Below, piece after piece: positions 1-6,909 of a DNA stretch of 64,000 bases. The notes under the pieces are model-generated. The model saw nothing but the letters and a program-made list of their open reading frames with translations, ran no database searches and was not told the origin of the DNA. The DNA lies in the NCBI RefSeq assembly GCF_934294775.1, contig NZ_CAKRAH010000003.1, forward strand, positions 45,128-109,127, given 5' to 3'. Source of the DNA: an uncultured Dorea sp. (GTDB taxonomy: Bacteria; Bacillota; Clostridia; Lachnospirales; Lachnospiraceae). The position numbers and the translations under genes are program-made. How positions within the stretch are numbered: the first letter of the stretch is position 1; each line of letters starts with the position of its first letter.

Positions 1-515
1 GGATTCGGACTTGGCAGATCATCCAGGGACGGGATACTAAACCTTCGTAAGAATTCTTCCGTTGTTCCAAATAAAATCGGCTTTCCTGGAGCATCCAGTC
101 TTCCTCTTTCACAGACAAGATTATACTCCACAAGCTTATTCACTGCGTGATCCGATTTTACTCCCCTGATCTTTTCAATCTCCAGCTTTGTTACCGGCTG
201 CTTATAGGCAATGATCGAAAGCGTCTCCAGAAGTATATCCGTAAGCGCATGCTTTTTTGGCTGTGTCGCAACACGGATCAGATATTCATACGTCTCTTTC
301 TTCGTGCACATCTGAAATGAATCTTCCAGCTCTATAATGCGGACACCTCTGTCCTCGGATTCATATTTGTCCATCATTCTATGTATTAATTTTCTGGTCG
401 TATCTACATCTTGTTCGATTGCTTTTGCAATCTTGCCGACTTCCACCGAATCCCCCATCGTAAAGAGAATCGATTCGATGATTCCTTCCATCTGTTTTAT
501 TTTTAATCTTCCCAT
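1..515 (-). CDS. scpB: Segregation and condensation protein B (3' end cut off by window)
   Basis: ScpB is the winged-helix partner of ScpA in the SMC-ScpAB condensin that compacts and segregates the chromosome. The visible part is the N-terminal 171 residues, starting MGRLKIKQMEGIIESILF and reaching GKPILFGTTEEFLRRF, the conserved second winged-helix region. The C-terminus and stop lie beyond base 1. The ATG at 515 is preceded by AGGATG at 8-nt spacing and lies 15 bp after the scpA stop, so the two genes are surely co-transcribed as in other Firmicutes. Product assignment is from family sequence; only completeness is unknown. Confidence 0.94.
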   Translation of the reverse strand, partial: MGRLKIKQMEGIIESILFTMGDSVEVGKIAKAIEQDVDTTRKLIHRMMDKYESEDRGVRIIELEDSFQMCTKKETYEYLIRVATQPKKHALTDILLETLSIIAYKQPVTKLEIEKIRGVKSDHAVNKLVEYNLVCERGRLDAPGKPILFGTTEEFLRRFSIPSLDDLPSPN

Positions 516-530
516 ATTATCATCCTATAA

Positions 531-1280
531 TTATGCTTCTACTTTTGATGTGATTATAATCTCATCAAACGGCTGATCCTGTTCTATAAAGATCACCCCT
601 TCTTTCATAAGCTGCAAAATTGCCAGAAATGTAACCACGATCTGCACTTTCGAGCTCTGACGCTTTAACAATGTCCGGAAGCCGAATTTTCTGTGTGTTC
701 TGGCATATTCTGTCACATATTCAAGTTTATCCGGAAGCGTCACTTCTTCTTTTTCAATCTTTCCAAACTTGCTTCTTACCGGATCCAGTTTATTTTCCTG
801 ACGTCTCATGACCTCTTTGAAAATGCGGTTCAGGTGTACCAGTGTCAGATCACCCAGAAGTGCATCCAGATCCACCGGCGGCACATAACTTTTCACCTCA
901 TCCGGGATTGTAGATGCTTTATACATCACCCGGTCACCATCCAGTTCCCGGTCCCGCAGTTCATAGGACATGAACTTGTACATCTTATATTCCAGAAGCT
1001 GCTCTACCAGTTCCTGGCGCGGATCTTCTTCTTCTCCTTCTTCATTGACTTCTTTTGGAAGAAGCATCCGGCACTTGATGTCCAGAAGCGTCGCTGCCAT
1101 GACAAGAAACTCACTCATGATGTTCATGTCTTCTTTTTGCATGGCTCTTATGTACTCCATATACTGGTTCGTGATCTCTACGATCGGGATATCATATATA
1201 TCTATTTTATTTTTTTCAATCAAATGCAGCAACAGATCCAGTGGACCTTCAAACACCTGCAGTTTTACCGGAATCCCCAT
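531..1280 (-). CDS. scpA: Segregation and condensation protein A
   Basis: ScpA is the kleisin that bridges the SMC heads and binds ScpB. The 249-residue protein starts MGIPVKLQVFEGPLDLLLHL, the diagnostic N-terminal helix that binds the SMC neck, and ends with a kleisin winged-helix region (ILQLMKEGVIFIEQDQPFDE). I chose the ATG at 1280 because GGAGG lies 6 nt upstream and the protein then begins at the family's usual place; the open frame continues upstream to 1349 without an SD or family similarity. scpB follows 15 bp downstream. Length is typical for Firmicutes (about 250). Confidence 0.96.
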   Translation of the reverse strand: MGIPVKLQVFEGPLDLLLHLIEKNKIDIYDIPIVEITNQYMEYIRAMQKEDMNIMSEFLVMAATLLDIKCRMLLPKEVNEEGEEEDPRQELVEQLLEYKMYKFMSYELRDRELDGDRVMYKASTIPDEVKSYVPPVDLDALLGDLTLVHLNRIFKEVMRRQENKLDPVRSKFGKIEKEEVTLPDKLEYVTEYARTHRKFGFRTLLKRQSSKVQIVVTFLAILQLMKEGVIFIEQDQPFDEIIITSKVEA

Positions 1281-1455
1281 ATATATCCTCCAACTGTCAA
1301 ATCTGCGTAAAATACTGCTGTTTATATGCTGTACAAACTGTAGAAGCAAGTCCTCTTATTCTTACATTTCACATCACATTCTTACAACGCTTTGATGACC
1401 TAAATATTATACAGGAGATACCAGAATTACTCAAGGATTTTCCTCTCTTTTCTCT

Positions 1456-1496
1456 ATAGAGTTACTGTTCACATGCTGTGCAAATAGTAACTCTAT
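1456..1496. repeat. 11-bp inverted repeat at the phosphoesterase 3' end
   Basis: ATAGAGTTACT (1456-1466) and AGTAACTCTAT (1486-1496) are perfect complements around a 19-nt loop. The right arm contains the phosphoesterase stop codon. There is no clear T-run on the minus strand, so it is a weak terminator candidate. The loop starts with part of GTTACTGTTCAC (1461-1472), a 12-mer that recurs on the other strand at 19583-19594, linking it to a dispersed repeat family. Region 1281-1492 otherwise holds no gene I can support. Confidence 0.6.
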
Positions 1497-2386
1497 GACG
1501 ATTTTAATTCCAATACGATCAGTTCCGGCCAGTTCCAGAGTCTTATCGGAACGGAATGTGTGCCAAGTCCTCTGCTTACTATCACAGTACTATCTTTTTC
1601 ATGGTAAATTCCCCCTGAATATTTTGGAAAAAGTGTAAAATTCGGAGCGATCACGCCGCCAATTTTCGGAAGCTGTACCACACATCCATGGTAATGCCCG
1701 CTAAGAGTCAGATCCGCACCCCAGTGAACGTATTCTTTTATATATCCCGGGTGATGTGCAAGCAGCACCTGATAGTTTCCGTCTGGTTTTCCAATCTTTT
1801 CCGTAATTTCTTCTTCCGGAAGTGCCTTTTTACCAAAACGCGCATACGCCCATAACGGTATTTCAAGTCCGGTCAGTGTAAGTTTCTGTCCTTTTAACAT
1901 CACTGTCACGGAAGCATTCTCAAGCATGTGAATTCCTGCTTTTTCAAGTTCATTTTTGTATGTTTTATAAGACTGTTTGTAACATTCCGGTTTTTCTTTT
2001 AACTTCTGCTCATGATTGCCATTCGCATAATATACCGGACAGATTTCAGGAAGTCTTCTTAAAAAATGCAGCGTTTCTTTATAAGAAGTTCCATCCTTAC
2101 GTATCAGCATATCCCCTCCGATCAAGATCATATCCGGATTGTTTTCTACAATCTTTTTCCATAATTTTTCATTGTCTTTTCCATATACCCGGTTATGCAG
2201 ATCACTGAGGAAAATAACTTTTCCGGTACCTGTCATTTTATCCAGTTCAGGTGATGATATCTGATATGTTGTCACATGAAAATCCTTTAGTTCCCGTCTT
2301 ATCTCAATCAGGCAGTATACTCCAAATATAGCTGCCAGTACTATTATCATCCATACTATTTTCACGTAATATTTTCTCCTTTTCAT
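1493..2386 (-). CDS. Membrane-anchored calcineurin-like metallophosphoesterase (YkuE/YaeI type)
   Basis: This 297-residue protein has a basic N-terminus and one membrane segment (about residues 9-27), then a calcineurin-like phosphoesterase domain outside or at the membrane face. Metal-site motifs are visible in order: SDLHN (D62, H64), GGDM (D92), GNHE (N124, H125), LLAHHPGY and SGHYHGC. Relatives such as YkuE and YaeI are metal-dependent phosphoesterases, some acting on lipid-linked phosphates such as UDP-diacylglucosamine; the substrate here cannot be told from sequence. It is transcribed away from the divergent pepP gene at 2650. No neighbour indicates a pathway. Confidence 0.87.
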   Translation of the reverse strand: MKRRKYYVKIVWMIIVLAAIFGVYCLIEIRRELKDFHVTTYQISSPELDKMTGTGKVIFLSDLHNRVYGKDNEKLWKKIVENNPDMILIGGDMLIRKDGTSYKETLHFLRRLPEICPVYYANGNHEQKLKEKPECYKQSYKTYKNELEKAGIHMLENASVTVMLKGQKLTLTGLEIPLWAYARFGKKALPEEEITEKIGKPDGNYQVLLAHHPGYIKEYVHWGADLTLSGHYHGCVVQLPKIGGVIAPNFTLFPKYSGGIYHEKDSTVIVSRGLGTHSVPIRLWNWPELIVLELKSS

Positions 2387-2434
2387 TGTTCAGCCTATCA
2401 ATAAATATAAATTGCTTATCTGTAAAGGCATATG

Positions 2435-2477
2435 TTCACTGGTAGGAATTTTCTGAACTGAAAATTCCGTATGATGC
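2435..2477 (+). repeat. Dispersed intergenic repeat, copy 1
   Basis: The 43-bp block beginning TTCACTGGTAGGAATTTTCT matches the minus-strand block at 19545-19587 at all but a handful of positions. It contains a short palindromic core (GAATTTTCTGAACTGAAAATTC). Both copies are intergenic. About 90 bp further on, GTTACTGT (2564-2571) pairs with ACAGTAAC (2613-2620), an end motif also seen next to copy 2 (GTGAACAGTAAC at 19583-19594) and at 1461-1472, so these may be parts of one mosaic repeat family. Confidence 0.65.
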
Positions 2478-2531
2478 TATCCTTTTGACACTTACATCAT
2501 ATAATTATTTCTGTTCATTTTCAATCAGTTG

Positions 2532-2540
2532 TGATAGAAT
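2532..2540 (+). promoter_or_regulatory. Probable extended -10 promoter of pepP copy 1
   Basis: TGATAGAAT (2532-2540) is an extended -10 element (TGn plus TAGAAT). There is no good -35 hexamer at 17 bp. It lies about 110 bp upstream of the aminopeptidase start; the leader contains the GTTACTGT/ACAGTAAC inverted repeat (2564-2571 and 2613-2620). Confidence 0.4.
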
Positions 2541-2649
2541 TGTTATTTGAAGGTATATCAATCGTTACTGTTTACCCAGTTGCGAAACTCTTATCGCTTT
2601 GCTGCAAATGTTACAGTAACTATCAATTCATTATAAGGAGGTTTTTATT

Positions 2650-4437
2650 ATGAATATACCAGAAAGAATCTCCGCTCTTCGCGCATTAATGGAAGAACGA
2701 GGATATGATGTCTACATGGTTCCTACTGATGATTTTCATCAGAGTGAATATGTCGGCGATCATTTCAAAGTGAGAGAATATATTACAGGATTTACAGGTT
2801 CTGCGGGAACTGCCGTATTTACAAAAGACGAAGCTGGGCTTTGGACAGACGGCAGATATTTTCTTCAGGCCGACCAGCAGTTAGCCGGAACCGGTTTGAA
2901 ACTTTTCAAAATGGGAGAACCGGGTGTTCCTACAGTAGAAGAATTTATCGCTTCCGCCCTGCCGGAAGGTGGTACTCTTGGATTCGACGGCCGTGTCGTT
3001 GCTATCGAAGAAGGTGCCGCTCTGGAAGAGGCTGCTGCATCTAAGCATGCAAAGATCAATTATTCTGAAGATCTGGTTGGTAAAGTATGGACCGACCGTC
3101 CTTCTCTTTCTGAAAAACCTGCTTTTGCACTTGGCGAAGAATATACAGGTGAAAGCACAGAAAGCAAACTTGCACGTGTCCGCGAAGCTATGAAAGCTGC
3201 CGGCGCCGATGTACATGTAATTGCAGCACTTGACGATGTATGCTGGATTACAAACTTGCGTGGAGACGATGTGGATTTCTTCCCATTATTACTGTCTTAT
3301 GCGGTCATCACAATGGATGAGATGAAACTTTACATCGATGAGCGTAAATTAAATGACGAGATGAAAGCTGCTCTTGCAAAGAACAACATCACTATCCATC
3401 CATACAATGCAATCTATGAAGATCTTAAGAACTTAGATACTGCATCTACTGTTCTGGTAGACCCGAACCGTCTGAACTATGCACTGTTCAACAATATTCC
3501 GGACGGTGCAAAAGTTGTAAAGCAGGTAAACCCTACAATTGCAATGAAGGCAAAGAAAAATGACGTCGAGATCAAGAACATCATCAATGCTCATAAAAAA
3601 GATGCCGTAGCCATGACAAAATGGATGTACTGGCTGAAGACCAACATTGGTAAAATTGAGATTACAGAGCTTAGTGCTGCCGCAAAACTGGAATCATTCC
3701 GTAAAGAACAGGAAGGATACTTATGGCAGAGCTTTGAACCTATCTGTGCATCCGGTGAACACGGTGCGATCGTCCACTATGAACCAACTCCGGAAACCGA
3801 TATTCCAGTTACACAGAACGGATTATTCCTGTCTGACACAGGCGGAGGATATCTGGAAGGTTCTACTGACATCAGCCGTACTTTTGCATTCGGTGAGATC
3901 ACACAGCGTATGAAAGAGGACTTTACAACCGTATTACAGTGTAATTTTAACCTTGCACATGCTGTATTCCTTGAGGGAACTACCGGTTATAATCTGGACG
4001 TGCTTGCAAGAATGCCAGCATGGAGACGTGGCATCAACTTTAACCACGGCACCGGACATGATGTCGGATATCTGATGAACATCCACGAAGCTTCCTGCGG
4101 TTTCCGTTGTGCAATCCGTGAAAAAGAACAGGCTCCTTTGATGGATGGACTTGTAATTACAGACGAACCTGGTATCTATATCGAAGGAAGCCACGGTGTT
4201 CGTACCGAGAATGAACTTCTCGTAAGAAAAGGTCCTAAGAATGAATATGGACAGTTCCTGTACTTTGAACCTATCACATATGTTCCGATCGATCTGGATG
4301 CAATCATTCCTGAAATGCTGACAGATCAGGAACGTGAGCAGTTGAATGAGTATCATAAAAAGGTTTATGAGATTGTAGCTCCGCATCTTAGTGATGAGGA
4401 ACGGGAGTGGTTGAAGGTTTATACCAGAAGTATTTAA
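2650..4437 (+). CDS. pepP: Xaa-Pro aminopeptidase (M24B aminopeptidase P), copy 1
   Basis: This cytosolic metallopeptidase removes an N-terminal residue preceding proline. At 595 residues it is the long three-domain form resembling eukaryotic APP1: two creatinase-type N domains (1 to about 310) and a pita-bread catalytic domain. The five dinuclear-metal ligands are all present: D396 (SDTGGG), D407 (STDISRT), H470 (GTGHDVGY), E506 (ITDEPGIY) and E520 (TENELL), with nearly the family spacing. SD AAGGAGG lies 9 nt before the ATG. A full paralogue of exactly the same length is at 44251-46038, more divergent than a recent duplicate. It stands alone between divergent and convergent neighbours. Confidence 0.93.
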   Translation: MNIPERISALRALMEERGYDVYMVPTDDFHQSEYVGDHFKVREYITGFTGSAGTAVFTKDEAGLWTDGRYFLQADQQLAGTGLKLFKMGEPGVPTVEEFIASALPEGGTLGFDGRVVAIEEGAALEEAAASKHAKINYSEDLVGKVWTDRPSLSEKPAFALGEEYTGESTESKLARVREAMKAAGADVHVIAALDDVCWITNLRGDDVDFFPLLLSYAVITMDEMKLYIDERKLNDEMKAALAKNNITIHPYNAIYEDLKNLDTASTVLVDPNRLNYALFNNIPDGAKVVKQVNPTIAMKAKKNDVEIKNIINAHKKDAVAMTKWMYWLKTNIGKIEITELSAAAKLESFRKEQEGYLWQSFEPICASGEHGAIVHYEPTPETDIPVTQNGLFLSDTGGGYLEGSTDISRTFAFGEITQRMKEDFTTVLQCNFNLAHAVFLEGTTGYNLDVLARMPAWRRGINFNHGTGHDVGYLMNIHEASCGFRCAIREKEQAPLMDGLVITDEPGIYIEGSHGVRTENELLVRKGPKNEYGQFLYFEPITYVPIDLDAIIPEMLTDQEREQLNEYHKKVYEIVAPHLSDEEREWLKVYTRSI

Positions 4438-4444
4438 ATTGGCT

Positions 4445-4569
4445 GTTTCATTCACCACTTGAGATACCCCGTACCTCCATAAAAAGCAACCAGGTCTGCG
4501 AATGCACTGAAAGACCTGGTTGCTTTTTATTCCGTGTGTATCGAATGCGTAAGATATGCTGAATGAAAC
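4445..4569. terminator. Nested palindromic element with bidirectional terminator between pepP and dacF
   Basis: A perfect 16-bp stem, AAAAAGCAACCAGGTC (4481-4496) with its complement (4513-4528), has A-run and T-run edges and can terminate both convergent genes. It is enclosed by a second inverted pair, GTTTCATTCA (4445-4454) and TGAATGAAAC (4560-4569), plus GATAC/GTATC (4463-4467/4538-4542). The left half recurs at 23393-23436 after apbE. So this is both a terminator and a copy of a dispersed element. Confidence 0.85.
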
Positions 4570-4622
4570 GGAGGGCGTAACCGTGAATGTCTCCTCCGGA
4601 AGATTTATATTCAACACCAATT

Positions 4623-5837
4623 TTACAATGCATACTGTTCTAATATATTTTCCAGTGAAATCTTATAATTTATTTTTTTCACACTCTCCTGTGTAACGAT
4701 ATCTCTCGTTCCAATCTTTTTTCCGTTTAAATAGTACACGCTTTCTCCTACTTTTTCTCCTTTTTTCAGTGGTGCTTTTATATCTGATTGCATCCTGGTT
4801 TTTCTTTTTATTTTGGTCAGGTCTGCGCCTTTTGTGTCTACGTATCTGAAGATGTCTTTTTGCTGCACGTTTACCTGCCTTTCTGCGCCTCCTTTTACCT
4901 TAGCCGGCGGTATCTGCTTTTTGTTTTTTTCTTCGTATTTCTGACATTTTCCAAATCCGTAATTCAATAATGTAATGGCATCTCTGACTCTGGCTTTGCT
5001 GTCATCTGCTGCCATGATCACGGCAATCAGGTCGATATCATCTTTCCTTCCGGTTGCGGATACGCAGAACTTGGCTTTACTTGTAGATCCTGTCTTTAAC
5101 CCTGTTGCATATTCGTATTGGCGGATCAGTTTGTTTGTATTGGTGAGTCCAAATTCTGACTCTCCTTTTTTCGTTTTGTGCGTGATATTTTCCATCCAGA
5201 TATTACAGTAATCAAAGATTTTTGGATATGTAGTGATCAGTTCTCTAGACATCAACGAAATGTCTCTTGCTGTTGTCAGATGACCATCCGCATCCAGACC
5301 ATTACAGTTTGCAAAATGCGTATTCTTCATGCCAAGATTTTTTGCACGTTGATTCATCTTTTTGACAAATTCTTCTTCATTTCCACAGATATACTCGGCC
5401 ATTGTTACACAGGCATCATTCGCACTGGCTACAGAGATACATTTGATCAGTGTGTTTACCGTCTGCGTCTCCCCAGGCTCCAGAAATACCTGTGAACCGC
5501 CCATGGATGCTGCATATTCGGATGTTGTCACTTCGTCTTCTAACTTGATCTGTCCGCTTTTCAGTGCATCAAATATTAGCAGCAATGTCATAACTTTCGT
5601 TACGCTTGCCGGCGGTAATTTTTCATCCGGATTTTTCTCATATATAATCTGTCCAGTCGATGCTTCCATAAGAATAGCGGATGGTGCACTGATCTGTTCT
5701 TGTTCATTTTTCTTACTTTCCGTACTATTTTCTTGTGAATTCCCTGATTCGTTCTCTTCCATCGGAACTGCATACACTGGTTGTAAAAAAAGCACAAAGC
5801 ACATTAAGATTGCACTGATACCTCGTCTATACCGCAT
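4623..5837 (-). CDS. dacF: D-alanyl-D-alanine carboxypeptidase (PBP5/DacF type, S11)
   Basis: This low-molecular-weight penicillin-binding protein trims the terminal D-Ala of peptidoglycan stem peptides at the outer membrane face. It has a signal peptide (MRYRRGISAILMCFVLFLQP, likely cut near residue 23), a Ser/Asn/Glu-rich linker, then the S11 catalytic domain. Active-site motifs are SVTK (S78, K81), SAN (138-140) and KTG (248-250). A PBP5 C-terminal beta domain follows from about 305 and ends in a helix (YKISLENILEQYAL) that could anchor it to the membrane. Spore-formers usually carry several paralogues, so the exact dac letter is uncertain. Confidence 0.92.
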   Translation of the reverse strand: MRYRRGISAILMCFVLFLQPVYAVPMEENESGNSQENSTESKKNEQEQISAPSAILMEASTGQIIYEKNPDEKLPPASVTKVMTLLLIFDALKSGQIKLEDEVTTSEYAASMGGSQVFLEPGETQTVNTLIKCISVASANDACVTMAEYICGNEEEFVKKMNQRAKNLGMKNTHFANCNGLDADGHLTTARDISLMSRELITTYPKIFDYCNIWMENITHKTKKGESEFGLTNTNKLIRQYEYATGLKTGSTSKAKFCVSATGRKDDIDLIAVIMAADDSKARVRDAITLLNYGFGKCQKYEEKNKKQIPPAKVKGGAERQVNVQQKDIFRYVDTKGADLTKIKRKTRMQSDIKAPLKKGEKVGESVYYLNGKKIGTRDIVTQESVKKINYKISLENILEQYAL

Positions 5838-5891
5838 CGTTTCTGGTTCCTCGCTGATATCTTTTCGATTATTATTATCTTACTCAGAGTA

Positions 5892-5950
5892 ATTGTGCAT
5901 TATTCCATTCTCTAATAAAATGTACGGAATAAAATTGTACATTATTCCGT
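5892..5950. promoter_or_regulatory. Operator-like repeats between dacF and the HicB-like gene
   Basis: Two direct repeats, ATTGTGCATTATTCC (5892-5906) and ATTGTACATTATTCC (5935-5949), differ by one base. Overlapping them is the inverted repeat ACGGAATA (5924-5931)/TATTCCGT (5943-5950). The array ends 8 bp upstream of the -35 of the HicB-like gene's promoter. The arrangement looks like binding sites for a dimeric repressor; the regulator is unknown. Confidence 0.5.
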
Positions 5951-5957
5951 AACGCTA

Positions 5958-5986
5958 TTGTTTTCCCCTGCCAAAAATCATATAAT
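5958..5986 (+). promoter_or_regulatory. Sigma-A promoter of the HicB-like gene
   Basis: TTGTTT (5958-5963), a 17-bp spacer and a perfect TATAAT (5981-5986). The predicted start lies about 25 bp before the GAAAGGATGACGAATT ribosome site of the gene at 6019. Confidence 0.75.
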
Positions 5987-6018
5987 AGACAGGAACAATT
6001 TTGAAAGGATGACGAATT

Positions 6019-6297
6019 ATGAAATTTATATACCCTGCAGTATTTCACAAAACAGAGGATGGTCATTATAAAGGATATTTCCCAGATCTGGAATGTTGTT
6101 ATGGTGAAGGTGAGACTTTAGATGATGCTATTGAAAGTGCCAACGAAGCAGCTCGTGACTGGATCACACTGGAGCTTTCTGAAGACGACCCTTTAATCCC
6201 TTACGTATCCGATATTGAAGACATCGAAGTAAAAGAAGGCGAGATCGTTCGTAATATTTCTATGAATATCCGTTTCTACGAAGGCTGGGACGAATAA
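6019..6297 (+). CDS. Solitary HicB-like protein
   Basis: The 92-residue protein has the HicB fold signature: an N-terminal strand pattern (FIYPAVFHKTEDGHYKGYFP), then DLECCYGEGETLDDAIESANEAARDWI, typical of the partial RNase H-like HicB antitoxin domain. HicB antitoxins neutralise HicA RNases and often carry an HTH or RHH DNA-binding tail. Here no DNA-binding tail is evident and no HicA-sized frame flanks it, so it is either an orphan antitoxin or a member of the HicB-like family with another role. It has its own good promoter and operator-like repeats upstream. Function beyond the fold is not known. Confidence 0.8.
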   Translation: MKFIYPAVFHKTEDGHYKGYFPDLECCYGEGETLDDAIESANEAARDWITLELSEDDPLIPYVSDIEDIEVKEGEIVRNISMNIRFYEGWDE

Positions 6298-6483
6298 CAG
6301 CATAGCTGATCAGAGCAGCAATATAGATCCTGCAAACAACATACATCCGAAAAGCATTTTTTCATCAGAAAAATCTTCCAGATTATGAAAACACTTCTAG
6401 TGTAAAAAATATATTTCTCCACATACTATGGATGTAACAACAAGGAAAAAGTTACAGAAGTTACAAAAAGGAGGAGTATAAAA

Positions 6484-6690
6484 ATGGCAAATCGTTCATC
6501 AAACAAAGCAGCAGTACCAGAAGCAAAGGGTGCATTAGACAAATTCAAGTATGAGGTGGCAAGTGAACTGGGTGTTCCATTATCAGACGGTTATAATGGC
6601 GACCTGACATCCAGACAGAACGGATCTGTCGGCGGCTATATGGTTAAGAAAATGATCGAACAGCAGGAAAAACAGATGGCTGGTAAATAA
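6484..6690 (+). CDS. sspA: Small acid-soluble spore protein, alpha/beta type
   Basis: SASPs coat spore DNA in an A-like form and protect it from UV and heat, then serve as an amino-acid reserve in germination. The 68-residue sequence has the family hallmarks: ALDKFKYEVASELGVPL (containing the GPR protease site around KYEVASE) and YNGDLTSRQNGSVGGYMVKKM (DNA-binding helix). SD AAAGGAGGAG is strong. CATACTA (6422-6428) fits a sigma-G -10, but the best -35-like match (6402-6406) is 15 bp away, shorter than usual, so forespore control is likely from family knowledge rather than shown. The gene marks the host as a spore-former. Subtype letter is not certain. Confidence 0.93.
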   Translation: MANRSSNKAAVPEAKGALDKFKYEVASELGVPLSDGYNGDLTSRQNGSVGGYMVKKMIEQQEKQMAGK

Positions 6691-6780
6691 TCAGTATCTT
6701 ACAGATGCATTTCAAGACAAAAGGATTCTTGAAATACCGTATCTGAAGCAACATTGAGTTCAACTTCGAATCAAAAAACA

Positions 6781-6830
6781 TCGACACATGACATTTATCC
6801 AAAGACTGTCATGTGTCGATTCTTTTGTCC
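6781..6830 (+). terminator. Intrinsic terminator after the SASP gene
   Basis: Perfect 13-bp stem TCGACACATGACA (6781-6793)/TGTCATGTGTCGA (6807-6819) followed by TTCTTTTGTCCTTTC. It lies between the SASP gene and the convergent recG. Confidence 0.85.
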
Positions 6831-6909
6831 TTTCTTTTCTTTCTGCAATATTTTATACTTACCGGTTCCCCAGTCAGCAAAAATATAACCAGATTTTACA
6901 TATGAATTT

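Noticed and set aside
693..1310. 205-codon plus-strand frame opposite scpA
   Set aside because: Antisense shadow of scpA, Phe/His-rich translation without SD.
6402..6428. Sigma-G promoter for the SASP gene
   Set aside because: CATACTA fits the -10, but the -35-like GTAAA is only 15 bp away; reported only as a note in the gene entry.
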